64,000 nt of DNA from Algoriphagus sp. Y33 (GTDB taxonomy: Bacteria > Bacteroidota > Bacteroidia > Cytophagales > Cyclobacteriaceae): contig NZ_CP061947.1 in NCBI RefSeq assembly GCF_014838715.1, forward strand, positions 2,852,001 through 2,916,000, written 5' to 3'. Positions within the stretch are counted from its first letter, which is position 1, and each line of letters opens with the position of its first letter. The notes beneath the pieces are model-generated. The model was not told the DNA's origin and did not search any database. It worked only from the letters and a program-made list of their open reading frames with translations. Made by a program: the position numbers and the translations under genes. Below, one piece after another: positions 26,904 to 36,173 of the stretch.

Positions 26904-28072
26904 AACCCTTTCTTATTGGCGAAGTATCGTTCGGCTCCAAAACACAGCATAAAAAGCCCCAATAAAAGCAAATTAAGATTTGCCTTCTTGCCTTCATCTT
27001 TGTGTTGCCCTACCAAAAACCTGCCCGCAACCTGGGCATGGCTTAAGGGAGCATCTTTCTTTTCCACACCCGAAAACTCTAAAAATGCCTCTAAAATCAC
27101 CTCAGGCAATTTCCCAGTCTGCACCACTTCAGCATGCTCAAAATCCAATTGCTCCGAAAAAGCTACCAGATTGGACTGCTCCGAAAAAGAGAACCTATCC
27201 GAGATAAAATAGAGCTTAACCCTATCTTTTTCTGATGGGGGAATACGATCAAAAATAAGGCTTGCCTCATCGATTTTTTCCTTTTCTACGAAGCCAAATC
27301 CATACACATCCCAAATTGCTTCCAGAGATGCATTAATAAATTCACGTTCGGTGGAAGAAACATCCCCCAGATAATACCCGAAATCTTCCTTTTCCAAGCC
27401 AATTGAAACTGCTGTTTCATTTTCCTCCGAACTGGGGATCACCACTCCACTTGGATCAACTTTAAGCATTTTTCCTCCCTCTACTGCAATAAGCTTTTTT
27501 TGGGAGGTTGTCAAATCAGCACTTCCCAAATAAAGAAATGGTTTGAGAGGGCTAAGGTAAAAATCTGAGTTCAACCCATTTTGGGAATTAGCCAAGTATA
27601 GATGAAGAGCTGATGCATCGCTTGGAATAAGATCAAGTGAAGCTTGAATATTGCTTATTTTATCTTTTGATTTAAAGTAATTTAAATCTTCAATTGGTGT
27701 GAGGTTTTCGTCCGCCCAATAGACTTCATCACCCTTTTCCAAGGCTTGCTGAAGTTCAAATTTAAACTCTTCCACCACTTGCGCAGTTGGCTGTACCAAA
27801 TGAATGACCCGTTCTTCGGGCATGTTTTTCAGGATTGGGATAAACACCTGACTAAGCAGTAACACCAGTAGCACAAGCATAAGAATCCTCAGCAGAAGCA
27901 CCAAGATATTCTCCAGACGGAAACCTTTGGCAACGGAGCTTTCTTCCTTGGAAAGCCAATGCATCGCTGCCCAATGGAGCACCTGACCTTTTCTTCCCTG
28001 CCACAGGTGAATCAGGATTGGAATGCTGATTCCCAGCAAACCCCAAAGCAATATGGGTTGAAGAAACTGCAT
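26900..28072 (-). CDS. BatA N-terminal-domain membrane protein
   Basis: The N-terminus (MQFLQPILLWGLLGISIPILIHLW, then HWLSKEE and a second helix ILVLLLRILMLVLLVLLLSQVFIP) is the classic BatA/aerotolerance N-terminal domain. A central region of about 270 residues without a vWA MIDAS motif follows, and then a C-terminal helix (NLLLLGLFMLCFGAERYF). The length is 390 residues. The gene overlaps the DUF58 gene by one base and the DUF4175-like gene by four. It probably anchors or organises the MoxR-DUF58 complex in the inner membrane. Confidence 0.85.
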   Translation of the reverse strand: MQFLQPILLWGLLGISIPILIHLWQGRKGQVLHWAAMHWLSKEESSVAKGFRLENILVLLLRILMLVLLVLLLSQVFIPILKNMPEERVIHLVQPTAQVVEEFKFELQQALEKGDEVYWADENLTPIEDLNYFKSKDKISNIQASLDLIPSDASALHLYLANSQNGLNSDFYLSPLKPFLYLGSADLTTSQKKLIAVEGGKMLKVDPSGVVIPSSEENETAVSIGLEKEDFGYYLGDVSSTEREFINASLEAIWDVYGFGFVEKEKIDEASLIFDRIPPSEKDRVKLYFISDRFSFSEQSNLVAFSEQLDFEHAEVVQTGKLPEVILEAFLEFSGVEKKDAPLSHAQVAGRFLVGQHKDEGKKANLNLLLLGLFMLCFGAERYFANKKGL

Positions 28073-28941
28073 CAGGAGAGGGATCGTTGGGAGAGAAATT
28101 TGCTGATTACTCCGGAAATAGAATCTGTCAATCGCACCTGAAAAAAATGAACTTGTGGTAGAAGTAATGACTTCTTAAAATCTGATAAATAGTTCTTTAT
28201 GGATTCATTATAGTTTTTCTCTATCGCCTTATGATCCAAAATTACGGTATGGTCTGACTCCAAATCCTTAAAGTTGAAATTGCCCTTCAAATCAAATTCC
28301 TCTTCCTGCTTTCCCAAAATCTGAAAGAGCACAATCTCCTTTTTCGGATGCCGCATTTGCTCCACGATGTCCAGCCACTCATCATCTTTTTGCAGAAAAT
28401 CGGAAACCAGAATTACCAGTTCTTTCTGCCTGCTTTTCAAAACAGGAAAGTCCTGCTTCCCTATCGGCCAGGATCCGGCCGCTGTTTCTTCTTCCAAATA
28501 GTATAGCATGCGCTGAAATGCCTTGGGTGAGGCAGAGACCTTCTGGACGACTTTTCCATCCTGACACGTAAAATAGCTCAATGAGTCTCCTTGCTGGTGT
28601 GCCAAGTAGGAAAGCGACGCAATGAGGTTTTTAGCGTATGCCAGACGTCCAATTCCGTTTTCCTCATAATTCATCGATCCCGATAGATCAAGCATCATAC
28701 GGATATGCAAATGGCTTTCTGTCTGCGATTCTTTGATCATGTACTTACCGGAGCGGGAGAAGTACTTCCAGTCAATCCGCTTGGGATCATCCCCGGGCTC
28801 ATAGTACCTGTACTGCTCAAACTCAGATCCCACTCCCACGCGTTTGCCCAGGTGCACGCCGTTCTTGAGCTGCTCGCTGATAAGTTTAGCGGCCAACTTC
28901 AAGTTATTGAGTTTGATGATTTCGAGGTTACTTGCTTGCAT
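28072..28941 (-). CDS. DUF58 domain protein with vWA-type MIDAS
   Basis: This 289-residue protein shows the DUF58 hallmark EFEQYRYYEPGDDPKRIDWKYF (about 40-61) and a MIDAS-like DLSGS at residues 85-89, which would bind a divalent metal. DUF58 proteins pair with MoxR AAA+ ATPases as substrate adaptors. The start overlaps the end of the MoxR gene by 14 nt and the stop overlaps the BatA-like gene by one base, so the proteins are made together. Confidence 0.92.
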   Translation of the reverse strand: MQASNLEIIKLNNLKLAAKLISEQLKNGVHLGKRVGVGSEFEQYRYYEPGDDPKRIDWKYFSRSGKYMIKESQTESHLHIRMMLDLSGSMNYEENGIGRLAYAKNLIASLSYLAHQQGDSLSYFTCQDGKVVQKVSASPKAFQRMLYYLEEETAAGSWPIGKQDFPVLKSRQKELVILVSDFLQKDDEWLDIVEQMRHPKKEIVLFQILGKQEEEFDLKGNFNFKDLESDHTVILDHKAIEKNYNESIKNYLSDFKKSLLLPQVHFFQVRLTDSISGVISKFLSQRSLS

Positions 28942-29932
28942 GGATAGGCAATGCTTCTAAGATTTTGGCGATGACCGCATCAGCCTGAATATTCTCAGCC
29001 TCCGCCCGAAAGTGTAACGAGAGTCTATGTCTTAATACCGGGAAAGCCAGTGTCTTGATATCTTCGGGAGTGACCGCATAGCGCCCTTTCACCAGTGCCC
29101 GGGCTTTGGCACAAAGAATCAAAGCCTGACCTGCACGGGTACCTGCCCCCCACTCCACATAGTCTATAACGGTTTGAATTTCTGACTTATCAGGACGGGT
29201 AGCTCGAATTAACTTATTGATGTAAGCAAGCAGCTGAGAGTCAATGTGGACCTCTCTGGTCAGTTTCTGTAAATTCAGAATATCCGTGGCGGAAAAAACC
29301 GGGTCAGGCTTGCCTTTATATGTCCCGGTTGTTTTTTCCAGGATATCCAGTTCCTCCTGTTCGGATGGATAGCCTAATTTGATGTATAAAAGAAAGCGGT
29401 CAAGCTGTGCTTCCGGCAGCGGATAGGTTCCTGATTGCTCTATAGGGTTTTGTGTAGCGATAATCAAAAAAGGAGCTGGAAGCGGATGGTGTTGTCCACC
29501 GTAAGTCACTACTTTTTCCTGCATGGCTTCCAGCAATGCGGCCTGGGTTTTGGGCGGAGTCCGGTTGATCTCATCTGCCAAAACCATATTGGCGAAAATA
29601 GGCCCCCTGTTGAACTGGAAAAACTTCTTGCCTGTCTCATGGTCTTCTTCCAGAATCTCCGTCCCCAGGATATCTCCCGGCATCAAATCCGGTGTGAATT
29701 GAATTCGTTTGAAACCCATCTCCATTCCCTGGGAAAGCGAATTCACCATCAGCGTTTTTGCCAAGCCAGGCACCCCTTCGAGCAGGCAATGTCCTCCGGC
29801 CAGCAGTGTAATGATAATCTCTTCGATCACAGACTCCTGACCGACGATGACTTTTGCAATCTCTTTTTTGAGTTGGGGGATTTTTCCCACCAACTCTTTT
29901 AATGCTGTTAATTCTGTGTTTTCCAATATCAT
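28928..29932 (-). CDS. MoxR family AAA+ ATPase
   Basis: This 334-residue cytoplasmic chaperone-like ATPase has Walker A GVPGLAKT (53-60), Walker B MVLADE (116-121), the MoxR signature INRTPPKTQAALLEAMQE (122-139), and the sensor region IIATQNPIEQSGTYPLPEAQLDRF. MoxR proteins remodel or activate partner proteins bound through vWA/DUF58 adaptors. It is the second gene of a six-gene operon and overlaps the upstream DUF4159 gene by 4 nt. Confidence 0.95.
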   Translation of the reverse strand: MILENTELTALKELVGKIPQLKKEIAKVIVGQESVIEEIIITLLAGGHCLLEGVPGLAKTLMVNSLSQGMEMGFKRIQFTPDLMPGDILGTEILEEDHETGKKFFQFNRGPIFANMVLADEINRTPPKTQAALLEAMQEKVVTYGGQHHPLPAPFLIIATQNPIEQSGTYPLPEAQLDRFLLYIKLGYPSEQEELDILEKTTGTYKGKPDPVFSATDILNLQKLTREVHIDSQLLAYINKLIRATRPDKSEIQTVIDYVEWGAGTRAGQALILCAKARALVKGRYAVTPEDIKTLAFPVLRHRLSLHFRAEAENIQADAVIAKILEALPIHASK

Positions 29933-30546
29933 TGTGTTAATGCATAAACCACTATGTTGACACCAAACCTGGTATTGTCAACCTTTAAGAAGCGTTTGTT
30001 TCTAAAGTCATAATCCCATTCACAGCCATAATCCTTGTTACTATAAAGAACTCCTATTCTACCGTTTACGATAATAGCTTTCAAGTAATCATGGATCAGG
30101 TCATCTCCCCAGCCGTTGAGCTCAAAGGAAGTTGCGGGTGGGCCATCTTCGAACTCGAAGAAGGACGAATAAATTGGGTGGTTATTGGGTATTTTTTGGA
30201 GTGCATCTTCTCCAAAGGTCTTGGCCATTTCAGCCTCAAAGGATTTGGCGAAAAGCCCGTCTATGTCATGATTGCAATCATCGGCAAAGACAAAGCCTCC
30301 ATTCGCTACATAAGTTTTGAAATTATTCCGCTCTTCAGCCGAGAATTCCACCAGCTTATGTCCACTGATATAGCAAAAGGGACTTTTGAAAATCTCCTTG
30401 CTACTCAGCTCAATTACTCTTTCCTTCTCGTCCACAGGAATGGTAGTGTATTCCACCAGAGAATTGAGCAAGTTGACAGGCATGCGCTGATCTGTGTCCC
30501 AATTGCCTGAGTTGTATTTTATTCTGGTGAAGAAGAAAGCTTGCAT
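29929..30546 (-). CDS. DUF4159 domain protein
   Basis: This 205-residue protein matches DUF4159: FTRIKYNSGNWDTDQ at the N-terminus, the central YVANGGFVFADDCNHD, and the end GVNIVVYALT. Members resemble GATase-like/ThuA-like folds and often precede MoxR genes in Bacteroidota; no enzymatic activity is established. No signal peptide is present, so it is cytoplasmic. It is the first gene of the operon that runs down to 23086, with a 4-nt overlap into the MoxR gene. Confidence 0.85.
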   Translation of the reverse strand: MQAFFFTRIKYNSGNWDTDQRMPVNLLNSLVEYTTIPVDEKERVIELSSKEIFKSPFCYISGHKLVEFSAEERNNFKTYVANGGFVFADDCNHDIDGLFAKSFEAEMAKTFGEDALQKIPNNHPIYSSFFEFEDGPPATSFELNGWGDDLIHDYLKAIIVNGRIGVLYSNKDYGCEWDYDFRNKRFLKVDNTRFGVNIVVYALTQ

Positions 30547-30600
30547 TGTAGGGATTAGTGTTCAGTCTCAGTGATCAGTTTGCAGCGAGGGAACAATAAA

Positions 30601-30633
30601 CAGTTTGCAGTCAACCTTAAAGACTGCAAACTG
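30601..30633. terminator. Strong hairpin between operons
   Basis: A perfect 12-bp stem CAGTTTGCAGTC / GACTGCAAACTG with a 9-nt loop lies between the TldE gene (ends 30657) and the DUF4159 gene (starts 30546). No T-run follows. It could end transcription of the tldD-tldE pair or be a dispersed repeat. Confidence 0.45.
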
Positions 30634-30656
30634 AATACTGACCACTGTCAACTGAA

Positions 30657-31994
30657 TTAAACAGCGTCTGATAAACTGGTAAAGGTAAAGTCCCTGATCT
30701 TCATAGCAGGAATCAAGCTTCCTCCTACCCGCTGGGTTTGGCCCAGTGATTCTATGTTATTGAGCATAATAATCGGACTTTCATTGAATCGGAAGTTTTT
30801 CACAGGGAACTTGATCTGGCCATTCTCAATGTAGAACGTACCGTCTCTGGTCAAGCCTGTGTAGAGCAAAGTCTGGGGATCTACCGGTCTGATATACCAG
30901 AATCTGGTCACCAGAATACCTCTTTCTGTGCTTTTGATCATCTCGGCAATGGATTCATCTCCGCCTGAGAATATATATCCCCCTCCACCAAAGCCTCTTC
31001 CTCCCGGACGGGATAGCGGTGCCACACCCTGCTTTTCTGCCCAATAGCGGGAATAAGCCAAATTTTTCACCACTCCATTTTCTACCCAAGTGGTTTTCTG
31101 TCTTGGCAATCCGTCCCCATCCCAAGGAGACATCGGAATTTCAGTATTGAAAGGATCGGAGGTGATCGTCACCCGCTCGTCAAATAATTTTTCTCCCAAG
31201 CGAGTTCCTCCACCCTTCTTGCTCATGAAGCTTCTGCCCTCATCTGCACTTCTGGCGTCGAAGCCGCCTGTAAGCAGACGCATCAAATCCCCGGCAGCTG
31301 TAGGCTCAAGGATAACGGTGTATTTACCGGGCTCGATGGCCTGGGCATTTTTGGATGCCTGGGCTTTTTGCATCGCTATGGTGGTGACATCTTTAGAATT
31401 CAACAAACTCACATCATTGAAATCGCGAATAGCATAGCCGGAACCGGTTCCGTCTTCGGTTCTCACCGTGATAGAGAAGTCTACAGAAGTACTGGTGTTG
31501 AAACCGAAAAGCCCTTTGCTGTTGCCGGTAGCTACGAAACCTGAGAAATCTTCCAGGTATCCGGCAGCAACCAAATTTTGGGCATTACACGGCCCAATAC
31601 TGTCTCCTGCCAATTGTGCACGGAAATCAGGATCGATCTTATCCGTGGCAGAACTGAACGTAGCCGCATCCGGATAGGTCTGTGCTCCAAGCATAGGCAT
31701 GTATTCCGGATTTTCCGGTGCCAGTTGTGCGATTTCCTCAGCCCGAACAACTGCTTTTTTAAGCGATTCGTCATCCAATTCGTTGATTGTGGATGAGCCG
31801 GATTTTTTCCCAAAAACGGAAGTAACGTTTAGTGTGATTTCATTGGTTTCTCCACTGGTATTTACCGTATTTCTGGCATATCGGATATTTCCCGTCCTCC
31901 CTCCGAAGATAGAGACTTCAGTCTCATCCGCTTTGGCATATGACAATACTTTATCTATTATTTTCTTAGCTTCTTCTTGTGTTAAAATGGCCAT
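30657..31994 (-). CDS. TldE/PmbA-like protein (metalloprotease partner)
   Basis: This 445-residue member of the TldD/PmbA family keeps the family fold (ETNEITLNVTSVFGKKSGSSTINELDD; WVENGVVKNLAYSRYWAEKQG) but lacks the HExxxH zinc motif, which identifies it as the TldE/PmbA-type subunit. In enterobacteria TldD and TldE form a heterodimeric peptidase acting on unfolded peptides and microcin precursors. No signal peptide is visible. The gene follows the TldD gene by 16 bp in one operon. Confidence 0.88.
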   Translation of the reverse strand: MAILTQEEAKKIIDKVLSYAKADETEVSIFGGRTGNIRYARNTVNTSGETNEITLNVTSVFGKKSGSSTINELDDESLKKAVVRAEEIAQLAPENPEYMPMLGAQTYPDAATFSSATDKIDPDFRAQLAGDSIGPCNAQNLVAAGYLEDFSGFVATGNSKGLFGFNTSTSVDFSITVRTEDGTGSGYAIRDFNDVSLLNSKDVTTIAMQKAQASKNAQAIEPGKYTVILEPTAAGDLMRLLTGGFDARSADEGRSFMSKKGGGTRLGEKLFDERVTITSDPFNTEIPMSPWDGDGLPRQKTTWVENGVVKNLAYSRYWAEKQGVAPLSRPGGRGFGGGGYIFSGGDESIAEMIKSTERGILVTRFWYIRPVDPQTLLYTGLTRDGTFYIENGQIKFPVKNFRFNESPIIMLNNIESLGQTQRVGGSLIPAMKIRDFTFTSLSDAV

Positions 31995-32010
31995 AATTCT
32001 CGCGTTGAGG

Positions 32011-33654
32011 TTAAATATTTCGTCCCGTGTTGATCACATTCACTCCGTCGAAACGGGTAGTCGAGCTGCCGTGAGAAACAGCGGAAGACTGTGATGGTTG
32101 TCCTTTGCCGTCAAAGAAGGTACCCATAAAACGGTAGTCGTCTTTGTCGCAAATTTGGGAACAGGAATTCCAAAATTCCTGTGTATTGGATTGGTAAGCC
32201 ACGTCTTCAAGCATGCCGGCAATCTCGCCATTTTTGATTTCGTAGAATACCGTTCCTCCAAACTGAAAATTGTACCGCTGCTGATCAATGGAGAAAGATC
32301 CTCTTCCCAAGATGTAAATCCCTTTTTCTACATCTTTGATCATGTCCGCAGGACCCATTTTTTCCGTTCCCGGTCTCAATGACACATTTGCCATCCGCTG
32401 GAACTGTACAGAACTCCAGCTGTCTGCAAATGCACATCCATTGGACTCTTTGCCACCTAAAATACCGACTTGATCCCTGATGGCTTGATAATTCACCAAA
32501 ACCCCATCCTTGATCAAATCCCACTCCTTGCATTTCACCCCTTCATCGTCATATCCCGTATTACCCAGTGAAAAAGGCTGCGTTTTATCCGCTACGATAT
32601 TGACTTTGTCAGAACCGTATTTGAAGTCGCCTGCTTTCCATTTGTCCAGTGTTGCAAAACTAGTTCCCGCATAATTAGCCTCGTAGCCTAATACACGATC
32701 CAATTCCAGCGGGTGTCCCACTGATTCGTGAATAGTCAATCCCAGGTGATCAGGATCTAAGACCAAATCATATTTACCCGGAACGACGGATTTAGCCTGG
32801 ATTTTTTCCTTAGCCTGCTTAGCAGCCACGATGGCATCCTCCACGATATCATAAGAATTGTTGTAACTGTTGAATCCGGCAGCATTCATGATTTTGTCTT
32901 TGGGCAGACCATCCATGTATTCGTATCCCATCCCCATGGGAGTACTCAATGCCTGCCGGGATCTAAATCCCCCTGACTCTTTATTCACGGCAGTGACTGT
33001 AAACGTCGGCCACATTCTGTGAATATCCTGATCGATGTATGATCCGTCTGTAGAAGCAAAGTATTTCTGCTCATTGATCATAAACATGGCCGAATTGACA
33101 AAAGCAGCACCATTTTCCATCGCGGCGTTGTTTGCCTGAAGAAGCAGATCAATTTTTTCCTTTACAGGGATTTCAAGTGCATTCTTTTGGATAGGCGTGT
33201 TCCACGTCACCTCACCATGACCGGGTTCGGGCGCAAGTTGAACAGGCTCCGTCTGGAGTTTCGAGTTTGCCTTAGCGATAGCTACTGCGGTCTCAGCGCA
33301 AAGCTTAATACCGTCGGGAGTCACATCGGAAGTGGCAGAAAAACCCCAGGTCCCATTTGCGATTACCCTGATCCCAACGCCGAAAGTTTCTGTGTTGGAG
33401 ATATTCTGTATGTTTTTTTCACGTGTAAATAAATTCTGAGACAAATACCTTCCGATGCGCACATCAGTATAGGTTGCCCCTTTTGCACGTGCAGCGTTCA
33501 GCGCAGTGTCAGCAAGGACTTTTTTTGCGGCAGCATCCATTCCCGGTTCCAGCAACTGCTCTGCCGAGACAGGATTTCCCATCATGACTAGCCCGGAAGT
33601 GGCAAGGGCTCCAAGCCCCATTCCGGAAAGGTGGATAAAATCTCTTCTTTTCAT
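32011..33654 (-). CDS. TldD-like zinc metalloprotease with Tat-type signal
   Basis: This 547-residue protein carries the TldD zinc motif HESVGH (His309, Glu310, His314) and the flanking family text ELDRVLGYEANYAGTSF. It is longer than cytoplasmic TldD (about 480) because it begins with MKRRDFIHLSGMGLGALATSG, a twin-arginine-like signal with RRDF and a hydrophobic core ending in VSA near residue 31. Its partner TldE gene downstream has no such signal, which raises a localisation question. No other protein with a similar signal was noticed in the window. Confidence 0.9.
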   Translation of the reverse strand: MKRRDFIHLSGMGLGALATSGLVMMGNPVSAEQLLEPGMDAAAKKVLADTALNAARAKGATYTDVRIGRYLSQNLFTREKNIQNISNTETFGVGIRVIANGTWGFSATSDVTPDGIKLCAETAVAIAKANSKLQTEPVQLAPEPGHGEVTWNTPIQKNALEIPVKEKIDLLLQANNAAMENGAAFVNSAMFMINEQKYFASTDGSYIDQDIHRMWPTFTVTAVNKESGGFRSRQALSTPMGMGYEYMDGLPKDKIMNAAGFNSYNNSYDIVEDAIVAAKQAKEKIQAKSVVPGKYDLVLDPDHLGLTIHESVGHPLELDRVLGYEANYAGTSFATLDKWKAGDFKYGSDKVNIVADKTQPFSLGNTGYDDEGVKCKEWDLIKDGVLVNYQAIRDQVGILGGKESNGCAFADSWSSVQFQRMANVSLRPGTEKMGPADMIKDVEKGIYILGRGSFSIDQQRYNFQFGGTVFYEIKNGEIAGMLEDVAYQSNTQEFWNSCSQICDKDDYRFMGTFFDGKGQPSQSSAVSHGSSTTRFDGVNVINTGRNI

Positions 33655-34606
33655 GTGTTTATAATTGATTTTTAATTGTCACATGGAATCTCACAGGATT
33701 ATAATCATCCCACTGTGTGTAGTTTTTCGTCATGCTCGATTTCAATTGATCGTCTGGTTAAAGTTTATGGTTTACACTATAGGTTTTAATAGTTTTTTCA
33801 AAGTACCGCTATCCGCGGATTATCCAAAGTAAAAATACAGACTCGGTAAATTTTCGGGGTGTGAATTGAAAAATACCTGTTGGAAAATAAAGAATCCCCT
33901 TTTTTTGACCCTATAGTCCGAAAAGATTAAAATTTCTGGAAGATTAGACTTATTGTCTTAAGTCAGCCAGTTACCCAAAATTACCGCTCAACTGCGGCTT
34001 CTGTTTATCCCTAAGGTGGCTATCGGGAGTCCGCGTCCATTGTAGTTAAACTAGGGAGGAAATTCGAATTAATCCAGCTTCTGGAGAAGCAGGATAACAG
34101 GGTTCTGCCTTGTTGGCAGTCAGGAGACTGCTGAAATAGGTCCAAGACTGAAGTCTTGAACGAAAGATCATATCACTATGGGCTGAACTAGAGATTGTCT
34201 GACATTTATCTCTAAACTGTGCTCTCTGCGTAGCGCTCCGCATCCACCGCGGTTAAACTGGAAGGAAATTTCGAATTAATCCAGCTTCTGGAAAAGCAGG
34301 ATAACAGGGTTCTGCTTTGTCGGCAGTCTGGAGACTGCATTGTAATAGGTCCAAGACTGAAGTCTTGAACCAGAAATCACTTCACTATGGTCCGAAAAGT
34401 CAAATTGAGCAAAAACTTGAAAAGATTAGATATACTAACTAACGGAAACAGTTACCAAGAAGAAATTGAAGAGAGCTACAACTACATGGAACCGAAGTAG
34501 AGATGGCCAGACAATTGCTTCTAATCTGTGCCCTCTGCGCAACTCTTCGTGCCTACTGTGGTTAAACAAGGATGTTGTCCAGCTTCCGGAGAAGGAGGAT
34601 AACTTA
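33655..34606. repeat. 952-bp repeat-rich intergenic region
   Basis: No gene is supported. Two direct repeats of about 150 bp lie at 34031-34180 and 34238-34390. Each runs from a GGTTAAACT-type edge through CCAGCTTCTGGAGAAGCAGGATAAC, a GGCAGTCTGGAGACTGC hairpin (perfect at 34323-34338) and CAAGACTGAAGTCTTG (34143-34158 and its copy). A third partial copy (about 34500-34605) has CTGTGGTTAAAC and CCAGCTTCCGGAGAAGGAGGATAAC. Related fragments occur at 20082-20260, 38980-39110, 43130-43190 and 59380-59430. The part near 33655-33960 is AT-rich and may hold the tldD promoter. Confidence 0.75.
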
Positions 34607-35218
34607 TCACCGTACAATTGTCCGAAAAGTCAAATTGACTCTTGGCTTTGAAACCAGTTTGGTTGGTGGCAATCGATGCATCCAATGGGTCTGAGTAGCG
34701 TCTTTCATCACCAGCAAACTCCCATTTTCCAATACCTGCGAAACTGTTTCTTTGGATACTTTATGCTTGAATGCAAACTTACGCCCGGCTCCAAAACTCA
34801 CAGAGGCTATCGCTCCGTTTTTTTTCAGATCTACTTCACCATCGCTATGCCAAGCCATCCCCTCACTCCCATTATGATAAAGATTCAGGAGGCAGGAATT
34901 GAATGTTTCTCCTGTTTTCTTTTCTACCAATTCTTTTAGCTCTAACAATTCTTTGGTCCAAGGCAATGCTGTTTTGGTGTGATTGGAATAGGTGTATTCA
35001 AAAGGCTTCTCTGCATACCAAGCTACTTTTCGCTTGGTTTCTATGCGTTTTCCAAAAATAATAGCCACATCATTCCTCCATTGAATCTTATTCAACAAAT
35101 AATCAAGGTAGCTCAATGCCTGTGTAGTAGGCATAATCTTGCCATAGTAGTTCACTATGCCGTCTTTGGGCAATAAGTTTATATTCTCGAAAGAATCCTG
35201 ATTGAACAAATCCATCAT
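34607..35218 (-). CDS. AlkB-like 2OG-Fe(II) dioxygenase (DNA alkylation repair)
   Basis: The protein matches the short AlkB-type dioxygenases that remove alkyl groups from DNA bases by oxidation. In the longer frame starting at 35239 the iron ligands are His131 and Asp133 (AWHSDGE) and His188 (HRL), and the 2-oxoglutarate-binding arginines lie in KPRVNLTFR (200 and 206). The start MMDLFNQ at 35218 is preferred because it matches the family length (203 residues). The gene follows the Ada-like gene directly; pairing of alkyltransferase and AlkB is typical of the adaptive response. Confidence 0.9.
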   Translation of the reverse strand: MMDLFNQDSFENINLLPKDGIVNYYGKIMPTTQALSYLDYLLNKIQWRNDVAIIFGKRIETKRKVAWYAEKPFEYTYSNHTKTALPWTKELLELKELVEKKTGETFNSCLLNLYHNGSEGMAWHSDGEVDLKKNGAIASVSFGAGRKFAFKHKVSKETVSQVLENGSLLVMKDATQTHWMHRLPPTKLVSKPRVNLTFRTIVR

Positions 35219-35225
35219 CTTACTA

Positions 35226-36074
35226 TTATCTCTCTGCATTCAGCTGGGCTGCTTCCCAACCTATAATTGCTGACTTTCGGGTGTTCCCCCACATGTAGCC
35301 ACCGATTTTTCCACTAGACTGAATCACACGATGACAGGGAATCAAGAAAGCAACAGGATTACTACCGATGGCAGTTCCAATAGCACGGGAAGCTTTCGGT
35401 TTATCTATTTCCTCTGCAATGGCACCATAGGTTGTGAGATTTCCCTGCGGTATCTTTAGCAGTGCATCCCAGACTTTCAATTGGAAGGGGGTGCCGTGCA
35501 AATGCAGTTTAACCCGGTTGAGTTTGCTCCAATCGTGCTGAAAAACGAACAAGGCTTCCTGCTGAATTCCATCTACCAATTGATTGTAAACAGCATTTGG
35601 AAAGCGGGATTTCAAAGTCTCTTCCCCTTCCCCCTGATCTGAGAAAAAAGCTAAATGACAAATTCCTTTATTGGTGGAGGCCACAATGATTTCTCCAAAA
35701 GGACTTTCGGCAAAACTGTAATTTATGTGGAGATTTTCTCCGCCATTCTTGAATTCCCCCGGGGTCATTCCTTCTATTTTCACAAATAAATCATGAAGCC
35801 TTCCAGTACCGGATAGTCCCGTTTCCTGCGCGGCATCAAAGAGTGTGGCTTCTCTTCCCTGCAAAAGTTGTTTGGCATATTCCACACTCAGATACTGCAT
35901 GAATTTCTTCGGACTCACTCCCGCCCATTCGCTAAACATGCGCTGGAAGTGAAATGGACTCAGGTGCACCTGCTCAGCAATTTCCTCCAGAGAAGGCTGG
36001 CTTTTGAAGTTGGCCTGAATGTAGGCAATCGCTTCGGCAATTCGATTATAATTGATTACTTGACTTTCGTTCAT
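35226..36074 (-). CDS. Ada-like AraC regulator fused to O6-methylguanine methyltransferase
   Basis: With the start MNESQVINYN at 36074 the protein has 282 residues. The N-terminal half is an AraC-type helix-turn-helix pair (IAYIQANFKSQPSLEEIAEQ; FHFQRMFSEWAGVSPKKFMQ). The C-terminal half is a methylated-DNA-protein cysteine methyltransferase with active site PCHRV (Cys247 in this numbering) and GTAIGSNPVAFLIP. The Ada N-terminal zinc/phosphotriester domain is missing, so sensing must use the C-terminal cysteine or another input. It lies upstream of the AlkB-like gene, which it probably co-expresses and may regulate. Confidence 0.92.
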   Translation of the reverse strand: MNESQVINYNRIAEAIAYIQANFKSQPSLEEIAEQVHLSPFHFQRMFSEWAGVSPKKFMQYLSVEYAKQLLQGREATLFDAAQETGLSGTGRLHDLFVKIEGMTPGEFKNGGENLHINYSFAESPFGEIIVASTNKGICHLAFFSDQGEGEETLKSRFPNAVYNQLVDGIQQEALFVFQHDWSKLNRVKLHLHGTPFQLKVWDALLKIPQGNLTTYGAIAEEIDKPKASRAIGTAIGSNPVAFLIPCHRVIQSSGKIGGYMWGNTRKSAIIGWEAAQLNAER

Positions 36075-36173
36075 GTTTCTGAATGCTAGGTTACCCAAAA
36101 GTAGAGCCATTCATACGCTACAAAAACCCAAATCTTGCTGAATTTGGGAAATGCAACGTTATCGGCTGAGAAA

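Noticed and set aside
32715..32728. Zinc motif in the TldE-like protein as well
   Set aside because: HExxxH is present only in the TldD-like protein (codons at about 32713-32730); the other protein lacks it.
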